Assembly: GCA_035048485.1 (NCBI GenBank)
Contig: CM068582.1
Location: 15,852,001 to 15,916,000, forward strand
Length of the DNA stretch: 64,000 bases
Source: Pteria penguin
Lineage: Eukaryota > Mollusca > Bivalvia > Pterioida > Pteriidae
Direction of reading: 5' to 3'
Part shown: piece by piece, positions 11,561 through 23,124 of the stretch
How positions within the stretch are numbered: position 1 is the stretch's first letter
How the letters are laid out: each line of letters starts with the position of its first letter
The notes under the pieces: model-generated
What the model was told of the DNA's origin: nothing
The model's input: only the letters and a program-made list of their open reading frames with translations
Database searches by the model: none
Position numbers and translations under genes: made by a program

Positions 11561-13240
11561 AAGGAGGGTGGTCATACACTGTATCTGCGTGGTGAAATTT
11601 AAGTGTTATATTTATTTCTTTTCTATTGTATCTATTTTGTACGTATGACAATAGTTTTTGTTTTGCTTTGTTGTTTTCTGTAACGTTTTTAAAAAAACAA
11701 ATAAAGGAATTGTAGACCACATTGTTCGTGGACCTTGAGTTTTTAATAGAACGTTGGCAGATATAAAAATTTAAAATATGCTGAAGATTACATCAAGTTT
11801 CAATAGGCCTACAGATACATGTCAATTTTATGCAAATGTTATACATAATTTTCACTTGGGTGACTTGATGGACGATGTTGGTATATATATATTTGGCGCC
11901 AAAAATCGGCAAAACCGAAAGACACATTCTGTTTTCAAATGGGGAATATTTGGTCGTACTTTCCCCTTTCAGTTTCTCGGTAAAATTCACAAGTTAATAC
12001 CAGAGCAATGAGGAAGTGTATAATTTACTTATCTATTTGAGACCACATTATTTAAATATTTCCTGAATATATTGTTCTCCAGTTAAATTTCTCAATCTTG
12101 TCGTTTTTGTTTCAAAGGAGAAACCGACGGACAATTAGAGCATGATACAATAGTGAGGGTGGATCTAGGTTTTGGAGTTAGGAGGTCGAAATCTCGCGAG
12201 GTGTTGGGGAGCGCCTAGGTCCCCGGCAGGTCCTTGGCGGAATCGTGGACTAGGATTTGCCCCCGGAAGCTCCCGCAATGATTTGGCAATTTTGGGACCA
12301 AAACATTGCGCATTTCACTTTAATGGACAATTTCACTACGTATCCGTTTTGAGTTTTACATATTGCAGCATTCTTTTATGAGTAAAGGCGTGAGGGGGTA
12401 CATGTATATGACTTTGGTTTTATCCTAGGACATATAATGCAAATTTCAGTATTTTTGCACAAATCCTATAATAAATATTTTGAAATCCACATTTGAATTC
12501 AATGAAGAAGTATACATAGATTATATATATTTAATTATTTTCTCATTTAAGATAATAATATATTCATGGTAAAACAAAAGATTAAAAAAATAAGATTTTA
12601 CTTAGAAACTGAAGATAAATCCCGAGGAGTATACCTCATAATAAATCACGAATCTGGATCATCTAAGCGTTTGTGAAAATTCTCCATTGACCGTTCTCGA
12701 TGGGTACCACAGATGCCGTGTAATTAATAAAGGAACTTTTTTGTGGTGTTATTCATGTCTTGTCCATACGTGGTTATTCTTGTTATACATGTGAAGGACT
12801 TTGTCATGTACAGCTGAGTTCAGCTATATCGCAAAATCCACCGTCATTACTTTTAATCAGAGATAAAAGTATATATGTCTCTGCTTTTAATAGACAGAAC
12901 CGAAACATCTATACTAGGCGAATATAGTCTAAATGTTTTAATAAGGGATTACTACACGCCATGAATGCTATCCAGACAGGGGTTGGAGTTAAAACCCTGG
13001 CTGACCCCAAATGGGGTCGCAACCCCGCATCCTCTGCTTATTACCGATTTATCACCTTTTTTCTTTTTCGTTTTCTTTCATTAAACAGGTAGGCAGGGCT
13101 AATTGAACGATGGCTTGTACTGGAATTTTCTTTCACTCACATGAATTCTACTGAATTAATAGGGAAAGGAATTAAGTCATGTTAAAGTATACAATAATAA
13201 ATATCTACATTGGAAAAGAAATCATAACAAGATTTCAATA
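11561..13240. other. Non-coding stretch with old repeat debris
   Basis: A GC-richer block at about 12150-12300 contains GGGGAGCGCCTAGGTCCCC and looks like a dispersed repeat. Another such block lies at 12970-13035. No gene was seen. Confidence 0.5.
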
Positions 13241-13241
13241 C

Positions 13242-13386
13242 CAGTGGCGGATTTAGAAGGGGCGGGCCCCCATTTGGTAACATATTTGCTAGTAAAAATC
13301 CAGATTTTGCACCAAAAATGACTGAGAAGTTTGGCTTATATCCATGCGCCCCCCCCCCTTTTTCGGAAATCCTGGATCCGCCACTG
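13242..13386 (+). mobile_element. Short inverted-repeat element (MITE) with CAGTGGCGGAT termini
   Basis: The 145-base element begins CAGTGGCGGATTTAG and ends CTGGATCCGCCACTG, which are near-perfect inverted termini. AATAC flanks it on both sides at 13237-13241 and 13387-13391, consistent with a 5-base target duplication. The interior includes CCAGATTTTGCACCAAAAATG, shared with fragments at 19.0 and 20.5 kb. It has no coding capacity. Confidence 0.75.
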
Positions 13387-14301
13387 AATACCACGCCTAT
13401 TTCCCACTCCCGAGGACTGGGCCTGGGTTCAAAATTACATATGCACCACTGAAATCATATAGGGAATACTGTTAGCCCATAATCAAATCTCAGAGGTGTA
13501 ACGATAATGAACAAATTGTTTACGCATGGACGGACATACGACGTATACAAGCTGTGCTGTTCTCTGGCCAGTAAAGCTAATAAAACTGAAACAAAAGGAT
13601 AAATTCTATTATTCATTTACATTGAATTATGCAGACGAACACGAACACAATTAGAACACAAAATTCTTTTATTCTGTAAGTTAGATCTTTACACTGAAAA
13701 AAAAAATCAACTTTACTCCAAGAGATTTGTGACCTGATCTTTTTCTGTTGTATATCGTAAAAAATGGACTATACACCAACAATGAGGAGACAAATAAGTC
13801 ACAAAAGGGTGTGGGCTGTGGTGGTTTGCCCTCTTCCCTCTTACGTCCTTTCCCCAACCCCCTTTTCTCCACTTCACTCGGCTTCACACCCGCAATTTTC
13901 CGTCCGGAGAAGTCGAATAGACATACAATTATCAGTTAATAATAATATGCCGCATCTTTCTCTATTCTCTCTCTCACTCATCCCCCTCTCTCTCTCTTGC
14001 TTCTTTTAAAAAAAAGGGGGGGGGGGCGTCCCCTCCGCCCCCTCTGAATCCGCCACTGATAGTTACAAACTTAAGCCAGCAGTATATGCATCACGTGACA
14101 TTCAGACTGGTTGGTTGACAGTAATTTTAGGTCTCTTTCCGGCAACAATTTTTCAGGCACAGTCATATACTGTAGACCTATTTTACCCATAAGACTATAT
14201 AAAAGATATACCTCATAAATTAATATCATCCCCTAAGATTTTCAAACATTTGACACCTTCTATACTAGAAGGTTACCTACTTCGACTTCTCCATATATAA
14301 A
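13387..14301. other. Non-coding; further terminus fragment near 14.05 kb
   Basis: A CCGCCACTG terminus at about 14050, after a G/C run, marks a second partial copy of the short inverted-repeat element. Overlapping frames at 13681-14009 are low-complexity and not credible. Confidence 0.45.
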
Positions 14302-14438
14302 TACATATGGAATTCACACGATTTGACTCTTTCTACGGGGTATATGTGACGGGTGTTGCTAGCAAGCAGGAGATGCTTACTCTCCCCGGGCACCTGATCT
14401 CACTCCATCACAGGGGTTCACATAAGCTCTTCAAGTAG
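14302..14438 (+). pseudogene. C-terminal coding tail of a molluscan retroelement
   Basis: The frame ending at the stop 14436-14438 contains VTGVASKQEM, TLPGHLISLHHRGS and KLFK at its end. I recognise this tail from reverse-transcriptase-type proteins repeated in bivalve genomes. The following 120 bases (to about 14560) look like that element's 3' untranslated part, because they recur on the other strand at 52550-52683. Upstream the frame is closed by a stop at 14298-14300, so only the tail survives. Confidence 0.55.
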
Positions 14439-14679
14439 ACATATTTTGTTATTTTCCATTTGTTTTTCATTTTCACTGATTTTGTATGTCCTATGGTTTC
14501 ATGATTTTTGGACTTGTGGTTTGGATTTATCCATCATCTTTACATCACAAATATTAGATGCATTTTTTTCTACTGATACAGGCGCAGGACATAGTGAAAA
14601 AAGAGGAAATGGGGTCATGGTTACCATTCCCAGGATCAGATCCTGTCCTGGCAAATACATGCTTTCTGCAAGAGAATAG

Positions 14680-15060
14680 ATATATATAATTCTGTTGTTC
14701 GAAGTGTATCTAATATATTTGTCAGAGTCATGGACACTGAATTTTTGAATTACGAAAAGGGCATAATTTTCATATAATTACCATATTTTTATTGTTATTT
14801 TCAGTCAGTTAAAATTCCAGAAAATGTATGAGTTTCTGGGGACTTCGCATATATATCTGTTTATTATTTCTAATAAATATTTGATAGTCAGGTGCATAGG
14901 ATTTTTTTAAATTACGAAATAGAAAATTGATAGTTTTATAATTATGTTCTTTTGATGTTGCTTTCACTTTAAAATTCGAGAAAACGTCCTGGGCTTGATG
15001 GGGCTTCGTCGCCTGAACCCCTCACTGAACCCCCCCCCCCTTGCAGACCCCACCGGGATC
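14680..15060. other. Non-coding, no feature seen
   Basis: The stretch is AT-rich with a C homopolymer near 15028. No frame, RNA or repeat could be supported. Confidence 0.5.
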
Positions 15061-15063
15061 TGA

Positions 15064-15366
15064 AGGCAAGCGCGGATCCAGAACTGTTGTCAAGAAGGGC
15101 TGTCCACCGCCAATCAATTTTCCGAGAGGGATCCTCACATGTGTGTATTTATTTATTTTTTTTTTTTACAAAGAAATATGACAAGAAAAGTATTTTTCGC
15201 TGAATCTCAGGATAGTTAGTCATTTATGCATGTTTTAATTTCCCAAATTACAAGTATGTCATAGGACAATAGGTCCACCCAGTTCAACCATCTGGGTCCG
15301 CGCATGTGAGACGGTCTTTTCGTAAATTTCCAAGGTGATTTCACATGAAATCCTGGATCCGCCCCG
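15064..15366 (+). mobile_element. Longer, diverged element with GCGGATCCAGA / TCCTGGATCCGC ends
   Basis: The left end GCGCGGATCCAGAAC and right end CCTGGATCCGCCCCGG form imperfect inverted termini related to the element at 13242-13386. The interior is not coding. The boundaries are less certain than for the short copy. Confidence 0.5.
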
Positions 15367-15677
15367 GAATGATATGGTTAATATCTAGGGTATGATTTTA
15401 CCTGAAGAACAGATCATATCGAAAAATAAACAACACATTTAAAAGTGTGTCTGATGGAATTAGATGAGATCCGAAACATCCCCCTTGTTTCTTTTTACTG
15501 AACTCCTTCTTTAATTGGCAGCCATTTCTAGGTTGTTGTTGTCTTAACAACCCCCACCTCCCCCACCCTGGTAGTATTGTACAACAGATTCTGGGACAGT
15601 TTTGTGGAGGTAGGCTGAGGTGCTAATTACACAATACAAAAAACAAGAATAACTGGAAGCATTACCTAACTTCCTGT

Positions 15678-15797
15678 GATGCAATGCATTAGGTAATCTC
15701 AGGTGATGCAAGTACTACTGCAGAATACCACGTGATGCAATGCATTAGGGTATCTCAGGTGATGCAAGTACTACTGCAGAATACCAGGTGATGCAAC
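15678..15797 (+). repeat. 56-base tandem repeat, two copies plus a partial
   Basis: GATGCAATGCATTAGG starts units at 15678 and 15734, and a third, truncated unit starts at 15790. Each unit ends CTACTGCAGAATACCA. The copies are nearly identical, which suggests a recent tandem event. Confidence 0.8.
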
Positions 15798-15799
15798 AA

Positions 15800-17540
15800 A
15801 TACATTGCCAAGTGTTTCCCCCAGATACAGGATAGAGTAATACTCTGAACATCAATGTGTCCTGATGCATGTGATATAACTAAGGAAACAGATGGTGAAC
15901 GGTCTATGCAGTCCTTCAGGATACTCCCTTATCCCCTAAACAACTACTTAATCCTTCCATTAAATAACCTCTCCATCAACAGCCTCAAATGATGATGCAG
16001 ATAATAGCATTGTACATCCTATAGATCTAATCTTCTTGGATATTCCCTAATCCTCTACCCAGTAATTTGTAAACCATTCTGATATAGTGTTCTGAGAAAC
16101 AAAAAATCTATCATTGTTAAAAGTAACAGATTTATTATAACATTTATAACATATATACAAAGATGACAACTATCAAAAGTTTGTATAAAACATTTAACAT
16201 GTGTAAAACTCAAAATGATTCAAAATTGTAAAATACTGAACAAGTATAAAGCAACAACTCTGGCTATATGGATATTTTAACAACTCTGACTGTATTATTA
16301 TGGGACATTCTGAATAAAATTGTAAGATATGATTTTGAATGAGTACATATGATTGAAATTTAAAACAAGATAAAGAGAAATGACAGGTTAATTTTGAAAT
16401 AAGAATCTGAGAACACAACTACTTGATATGTACTATATAAAACAACTTTAGAAAATATAACTCTACATGAAAGCTATTTGTCTGTAAACATGATAGATAT
16501 AAGGCACTTAAGTCATTGTAGTAATTGATATAACAAAGAAACCCACCCCCCCCCCACCCCCATTTGAATGATTCTGTAAACAACATAGATCCTAAAATTT
16601 CTATATGTGACTAGAGTCATAACAAATTTACAAAATAACAAGTCTCAAAAAGTTATGTATAAAAATGGCAAATCAAATTTGAAAGTTGTGTTTACAACCT
16701 ATACGTAATAACAACAATTTCACAAAATTGAGGTAGGTAACATTGTGTAAGTTCAAGACATAATTTACATGATGAAATTTGGTGTTAAATGAAATCAAAT
16801 GTTTGTATGAAACAAACAACAAGATATGGATAATGTAGATTATTATACTCTCTAGCAACTTACAATATTAATAATTTTACCCTGTATCAACTGTAAAAAA
16901 AATCGTTTTTTAAATGCACTGGACAGAAATTTGCTTTTGCAAGAAAGTGACATAAATGAACAACTTTGTACAATAAGATATAACAACTTGTAGAAACCGA
17001 GACCTGAGTAAATTTCAGCTACAAAACATTTAAACAAATATAAACAACTTGAAGAAACTTAGACCTGAGTGAATTTTAGCTACAAAACATTTATGCACTA
17101 TGATGTATACATGACTTAGGAAATTTCTAACATACATTTTGTATTAGTGATCAGTGTCAAACACGGCCTTAGCTTTGGTTCCGCCTCTTTTTGTATTGAC
17201 ACATATGATTGGTCAAGTTTTATAATCTGTTTGTACCAAGTTACCTAATTGGTTAAAGATGCGATTCCGGATTCGAACCGCAGTGGAAAGCTAATATAGT
17301 AAATTCACTTTCCATCGATTGTTTGAATAATAAACAGTTAATTTTACAACAGGATCGTATCTCTTTAGACTTAGACCCCCTCCCGCACCCTTCCCCTCTC
17401 AGCACTTCGTGCCTCGGGTCGGCCCTTTGGGCCTCCTCCAACCCCACCTTCTGCTTCTGGATCCGCCCCTGTATTGTTTGTGTACATCAAGAGCGACACG
17501 GTTGTACGACGTTTCCCGCGATAAGTCGATGTCGTTAGTT
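15800..17540. other. AT-rich non-coding stretch with a 61-base tandem pair
   Basis: Two diverged 61-base copies (GACCTGAGTAAATTTCAGCT / GACCTGAGTGAATTTTAGCT) lie at about 16976-17097. A TGGATCCGCCCCTG terminus at 17458-17471 is another short-element fragment. A B-box-like GGTTCGAATCC on the minus strand near 17275 may be a SINE head. No gene was seen. Confidence 0.5.
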
Positions 17541-17541
17541 T

Positions 17542-17990
17542 CAAAATGGCGTCGCGTTTCAAAGGATGCTTTTTCAAGTCCAAACAAAAGCAGTGCATGT
17601 TGTTACACGCCGAAAGAAGCATTTGCCTAGCAAGACAAACACGAAACGGAGACAATGTCAAAATCCAAACAAATTTAATGGTGTTAAACTGCGTTGCATT
17701 GAAGTCGAAGGGCGAATAATAGAGCCCATCAAGCGACTTATCGAAGAGTGTGACCGTGCACGAAGCAAGGATTGGCCTTGCATCTGTGTTGTGTATCCTA
17801 TGCGAGTGCGAGATATTGAACAAAGTTAACAACGGCAAAATCCTCTACCAGAAATCTAAGAAGAAACACTGCCAGTTTTTGACATCAAGTCTAAAACAAC
17901 AATTTGGCGTTACCGTTGTAAACGTCTACAATTGTTGGTGAATTGGGCTACAGGTGATTCGGGTTCGACTTCGGGATTGCCCTTTTATGT
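17542..17990 (+). pseudogene. Frameshifted Mutator-like (MULE) transposase fragment
   Basis: An AAAATGGCGTCGCG start context opens MASRFKGCFFKSKQ. Later frames give CIEVEGRIIEPIKRLIEECD and then RIGLASVLCILCECEILNKV. The last resembles the cysteine-containing N-terminal region before the catalytic core of Mutator-like transposases in invertebrates (GLASVL followed by CxxC and N-x-V). The pieces fall in three different frames over 400 bases, so it is broken, and no catalytic core follows. The identification is from motif memory. Confidence 0.45.
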
Positions 17991-18064
17991 TTAAGAATGG
18001 TTGTCAAATTGTTCAAAACTACGTGAAATACCTACTGTATCAACCAACAAATTCCACACTCCCG

Positions 18065-18112
18065 GGAGAGAGGGAGAGAGAGAGAGAGAGAGATGAATGT
18101 TATTATTGATTT

Positions 18113-18151
<39 letters not shown>

Positions 18152-18155
18152 TTAT
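18065..18155 (+). repeat. (AG)n then (TTTA)n microsatellites
   Basis: An AG run at 18065-18092 is followed by a TTTA run at 18113-18152. The 144-codon frame through it is repeat-derived. Confidence 0.9.
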
Positions 18156-18616
18156 TGGTTTTTCAAAGGTCCTTGTACTTTTTCAGTTGGTAATTTTTTG
18201 TCCCATTTGCTTAATGCTAAAGGATCAATGTTTGGGAAATATTTAGACAGATTTTCGGAAAAAATGAATGAAATTTCCATTGGGAAGGGTCCTTATAACA
18301 GTCCTGATTTGGAAAAAAAACCCCACTGTTACTGTATAACCCATACTGTAATTCGCTATTATGGACAATTTGTTTCATGTTACAAAACGAAACTATACTC
18401 AAGGTTTGCCCCCCTTCCCCCACTAAAAAATGCTTCCTATGGCCCTGTACCTATGCTGTTTATTTCCACAGTTAACATCGGGATATCTATTGAAAAAATT
18501 CTACTTCCTTATAGGCCATTTAAATAAAATGAGTTGTCTGCCCATTTTCATTTGTGTCGTCCTCGGAAATGATAAAAGTTGTGCAGGGACTGTTAATTCT
18601 ATTTACATTTCTCATT

Positions 18617-18740
18617 TGTATGCTCAACTGACCATGGTGAGATATGGTCAGTGAAGTAGCAGTCGCCTTTATGTACCATGCCATGATATGTAGATAGTGA
18701 GAGAGTGCTTATCAGGGGCAAATAAATCACTTGACCGAAA
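18617..18740 (+). repeat. Dispersed repeat, GAGATATGGTCAGTGAAG family
   Basis: It shares GAGATATGGTCAGTGAAGTA and the following 100 bases with copies at about 40765-40860 and 53090-53190. Confidence 0.7.
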
Positions 18741-18756
18741 TGTCCTGCTAATGGCC

Positions 18757-18992
18757 AACCTACACTTTCTTTACTGAGTACCCTCATCTATAACTATTGA
18801 GGGACTTAGAGGGCGGAATGAAGGGTAACAACAACACCCCCTCCCCTTTTGGTCGGAAAAGGAAAATTTTATCAAAAAGGTCATTTTCGACAATTTTTAG
18901 GGCTGCACCCCCCATTTTTGCAACCCGTCAACCCGCCCTCTAAATCCCTCACAATATATAGATGCGGGTACTCAGTAAAGAAAGTGTAGGTT
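18757..18992. mobile_element. Fold-back element with perfect 27-base arms and a nested inverted pair
   Basis: The 27 bases at 18757-18783 are the exact reverse complement of 18966-18992. Inside lies a second inverted pair, GAGGGACTTAGAGGGCGG near 18801 and CCGCCCTCTAAATCCCTC near 18933, consistent with one short element having inserted into another. No coding capacity. Confidence 0.8.
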
Positions 18993-19024
18993 AGCTAGCG
19001 CTAATAGCAAGATACTTACTGGTA

Positions 19025-19185
19025 AAAACCCAGATTTGGCACCAAAAATGGCCGAGTAAAGTTGGCTAATACACATGTGCCCCCCCCCCCCCTTTCCGAA
19101 ATCCTGTATCCGCCACTGGAATTGTGCAAAATATTAATCGTGGGAGCTGCACCTCCCTTTCAAAAAGTACTAGATCCGCCTATGT
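19025..19185 (+). mobile_element. Fragments of the CAGTGGCGGAT element
   Basis: CCAGATTTGGCACCAAAAATG leading to a C run and TCCGCCACTGG matches the right half of the 13242-13386 element. A second terminus, TAGATCCGCCTATG, follows at about 19172. Confidence 0.6.
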
Positions 19186-19189
19186 ATAA

Positions 19190-20440
19190 TTGCGCTTTTT
19201 CTTTGGGCATGCGCTCATTTCCGAGATATGATATTGGGACCTGTGTGAAATTGTACTGCATTTTAATTGCTCACTAAATTATTAGAATGGATATGGTAGC
19301 CTTAGGTTTAGTTTCTAATCAGTGGCGTTGCGCCCATTACGCAAATTAATACATAAAAATTTGTAGGTCCATTATAATAATATTTACATGTACATGTGTG
19401 TATTTGAATGTATATAGTTCTTGTAAAATGTTTATATGGGGTTTTTTTTTCGTATCATAATGCTAAAATTACTGAGGTTTCCAGGAGCTTAGCCATACCC
19501 CTCACTCTGAATACCCTCCCTTTTACCAGGTATACACTCTGGGCCCACTTGGGGCTTTATGGCGGTCTCAGAGCCCCTGTCGTACGTTTTGCTTTTCTTT
19601 CAATACACAACATTTTAAGCCACATGTAGCTACATGTAAGTCACTGATAATGCCATAGGAACCAATCCATCTAAATAACTTGCAGTGCTAAACTTGTTAC
19701 ATCGGGTGTAGACAGTGAATTTGATATTTTGATGTACTTGTAAGTTGGTATAAAGAAAACATTTTAGGAAAGAGTCATGTGCCATTTTTTCTTGTGGGTT
19801 GGGGTTCGGTCGAAATGCCTATTTTGTCTTTCAATACTGAAATTAGTCTTGTCCAATAATGTATTGCACTGCGTTACATGTGCAAGGCATCATGGGACAA
19901 GGATATACTGAAATTTGCCGAGAAAAGGGATTTGGATAACTATTATGGTCGAGGTCGGATGGGAATTTCTCTCTGTATGCACACGTTTACAAAATATCTT
20001 CTGTTCACATCACACACGGCATATTGTAACCATAGTCTACAGAGAGGAGTGTGTGTACATTTATTGTTGAAGGAGCTTGTAGGTATTAGGAATACTCGAT
20101 AAAGACACTAAGACTCTTTACTGAAATTGTAAGGGTAGCTTTAAAATCGAAATCGAATCGAAATAATCGAGAAACGAATGAAAAAAAAAGCCCGAAACGG
20201 AATATTTTTATGCTTCGTTTTATTCATTTGTTAATGAACGTTGGGTATCCCGTTTGTTTTGCTGTCAGTCCAGATATATCTTTCGACAGTGGCTGCTATT
20301 TAGTTTTAAGCAGAGTGGTAAAGGTATCCACGCCCATCGCCCCCTTTTCCGTTTATTTCTTTGAAATAATCACAAGTGCAAGGTCGTATTTCAAAACTGG
20401 CTGAATCTGATGTCATACAATAGAACGGATACGAAATTTT
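19190..20440. other. Non-coding, no feature seen
   Basis: Several 60-75 codon frames are present but none has recognisable content or flanking splice sites. Confidence 0.45.
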
Positions 20441-20612
20441 CAGTGACGGATTTAGAAGGGAAAGGGGGGAGGGGTCGTGGGGGGTTCCATTTTCGTCACA
20501 TATTTACAACTGAAACTGTACTAGATTTGGCACCCAAAATGGCTGAGTTGTTTGGCTAATATTTGGCTTTGACATATAGTTCTTCCCCTTTCCGAAAATT
20601 CTGGATCATGGA
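20441..20612 (+). mobile_element. Diverged CAGTGACGGATTTAG element copy
   Basis: It starts CAGTGACGGATTTAGAAGGG and carries the shared interior TAGATTTGGCACCCAAAATG. It ends with a decayed TTCTGGATCATGG terminus. Confidence 0.6.
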
Positions 20613-20614
20613 TT

Positions 20615-21204
20615 AGAAATTAATTTTGTTTACTTCAATTTTAAGCTTAATGCCATTTTCTTCTTTCTTCCCTCCCTCCTTTTTTCAAGTAGGAGAAAAT
20701 TAGAAAAACAGTCAATCAACTCATACCCAAGGATACGTAGATTTACAACATCCGCAGCTCAGCAAGCCTCGTCGTGGAATTCAGATCATGAATGGAACCC
20801 CCATGTCAAACAAACAGAAGGGTGATAGATTGGATTGATCCCGAGCATACTCGGGACCTTTTACTTTGCAAGCCAATTAGACCTGTCTAATTCTTTATGC
20901 GATCACTCCTAAAGTCTGGACCCCTATATCGTGTAGTCGGGTTCGACCATGGGAACTATGAACGGCGCCTTAAGTCTAAACGAAGAACAACGGTCTCTAC
21001 ATCTGTACCACAGACGAAGACTAAATGCTGCTCGTTTTTAATATTCTCACTGGTGTGTGTACGTTATTCAATTATTGAGGGCATAAATTCAAACGGGAAG
21101 CCTAATTAATGAGCACAGTTCTTCTGAAGAGCCTTCTGTTTGAATTAATGCTCTCTAAACAAGTGAACAAATTTCTAACTTTCGAGTTTCTGGTCCCATA
21201 CCAC
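20615..21204. other. Non-coding, no feature seen
   Basis: A 70-codon frame at 20897-21109 is short and has no recognised motif. Confidence 0.4.
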
Positions 21205-21280
21205 ACTGACCCGGTTGGCCCATGGATTGGAACGTTCGTACTATAAGCGAAAGGTCTTGGATTCGATTCCTGGGTTGGGC
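21205..21280 (+). repeat. tRNA-like SINE head (possible)
   Basis: TTGGCCCATGGATTGG and GGATTCGATTCCTGGG are spaced like A and B boxes of a tRNA-derived element. A functional tRNA fold is not evident. Confidence 0.35.
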
Positions 21281-21674
21281 GACATATTTTCTTCTGGTTG
21301 TTGCGTTTGTGTGTGAACTACATAGGGTTACAAACTTTGTACTGTCTCGGTTTCCAGAGTCGGAGCAGTCAGAGGGTCTTCACGGTAATCGGAAGTTCTC
21401 CGGCTCTATTCCCGGTTCCGGCCATATCTTTTTTCCTGCCTGTTACACTGTTTTTTCATACTGCGTTTATCAATTTACGGCATGAAAGATTTTATGTTAT
21501 ACTAGAGTAAAATATTTGGGATTACTATTCATTTGCAGCCTTTTGTGCAAAATCATCCATTTCGGACCCAAAGATTCTAGAGGATTCCCCTTTCACTCGG
21601 TGTGTGGGTATTCTGGATCTGAGTTTTCCTTTTTGGAAATAGGTTTATAACCATTTTCTTGGCAAAACGGCGTA

Positions 21675-21838
21675 TATATGGTCGGGGGATGGCGTGATGT
21701 GGTGGTTTACAGTGTAGAAAGTCTCGACTTCTAGTTTGAGTCTGGCAAATACTAGCTCAGGAATTCGTTATCTTCTGTCTCCACGATACGACATGATTCA
21801 AATATTAAACGTTGAAAGCGACAGAAACCAGCCAACCA
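21675..21838 (+). repeat. Decayed SINE of the AGCGACGTAAAACACCAA tail type
   Basis: It has a GGCGTGATGTGGTGGTTTAC head, a B-box-like AGTTTGAGTCTGG, and an ending GTTGAAAGCGACAGAAACCA with CCAACCAAC. This is the same layout as the better-preserved minus-strand SINEs at 25494 and 62735. Confidence 0.55.
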
Positions 21839-22163
21839 ACAAAGCGGTTTATCCTGGTCATATGTCCACTAAGGCATATCGGATGATGCCCGCTGTGTAA
21901 GAAAACGTACAATGCGCCAGCTTTGGGTATGAAATGAATCACTTGGAATCTTGTTCCCTGGGGCGAATCAACGGCCGGTTCTGTCACCACATACTACATG
22001 TATGTCCCCGCAATCTTTTTGTATGGAATAATTAATTTCATGACGAATGGTTTTCACACGAATCACTTAAAAGTGGATGTTGAGTTTAAAATTTACAAAA
22101 GGTGGCGGATTATAGGAAAAAATCATGGTCATGGTGTAACGTTGCTTTTATTGTTTACGAATA

Positions 22164-22487
22164 GACGTCTTGGTATAAATAAAAGGCATGTCATGTTGTG
22201 TTTCTACAAATATACAAAGTATTAATACATTGCAGATCAATAACAATTTCAAACTAAATTCTGCTTAAACCACTTTGTATTTACAATTATTTTTGCTTAC
22301 ATTCTCGTGAATGAGTCCATGCGAAGACGTCTTGGTATAAATAAAAGGCATGTCATGTTGTGTTTCTACAAATATACAAAGTATTAATGCATTGCAGATC
22401 AATAACAATTTCAAACTAAATTCTGCTTAAACCACTTTGTATTTACAATTATTTTTGCTTACATTCTCGTGAATGAGTCCATGCGAA
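22164..22487 (+). repeat. Near-perfect 162-base tandem duplication
   Basis: The unit beginning GACGTCTTGGTATAAATAAA at 22164 repeats at 22326 with essentially one visible substitution. Such identity indicates a recent event or an assembly artefact. Confidence 0.9.
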
Positions 22488-22489
22488 AA

Positions 22490-23124
22490 TGCGAAAAATA
22501 AATCTTCGCTTCCCTTGGTTCAACTATTAAAATATTACTGACAAATTGTTTCTCGCGAAAACTAACTGCACGCGAATGAATCCAAAGTAAGGTCCCAGCG
22601 AAAATAAAATCACGCCAAATATTAATGTCTTACAGTAGGTTTCATAGGTTTACTTTGACAGTGAGGCTGTAATATGAATACTACTTTGTCCCATTTCCAT
22701 AGTACTCGATGTGGTGAAGCGCGACTTCAGCTATCTGAATACTTTGTATACCGAATATGACAACATCGAAATGGATTATTTCTGTTTAATGTATTCCTGA
22801 AGCATTAGGTTTGTTTTAAAATTTGGACAGGTTGCGAAAACAGTAACTAAAACAGTGGCAGATAAACTTTTAACTTACTAGATTTAATGTAGAAACAGAC
22901 AGTCCTACCCATAACAGTAAGATACCATTTGACACCCGTTATCAATTCTTGACGCAATTTGAAATACCTATATGACTAAACTTTAATCATATTATCAGTG
23001 TTTAAAACTCAAATATTCGCGTTCTCTGATCTATTGGCTTTGAAACGCTGATATGATGTGCCAATTGCCATTTAAGTTCATCAGATATACGATTGTACGA
23101 TATAAGTTTTGATAAAGAACTGTG
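22490..23124. other. Upstream region of the first receptor gene
   Basis: No TATA box as clear as those of the other two receptors is visible. The 100 bases before the start contain several AT-rich stretches only. Confidence 0.4.

Noticed and set aside
15678..15797. CRISPR-like spaced repeats
   Set aside because: Contiguous 56-base tandem units without unique spacers in a eukaryotic setting.
17371..17838. 155-codon minus-strand frame
   Set aside because: It is antisense to the Mutator-like fragment and a short-element terminus, and shows compositional glycine/arginine runs only.
18093..18527. 144-codon plus-strand frame
   Set aside because: It starts in the TTTA microsatellite and shows no conserved motif.
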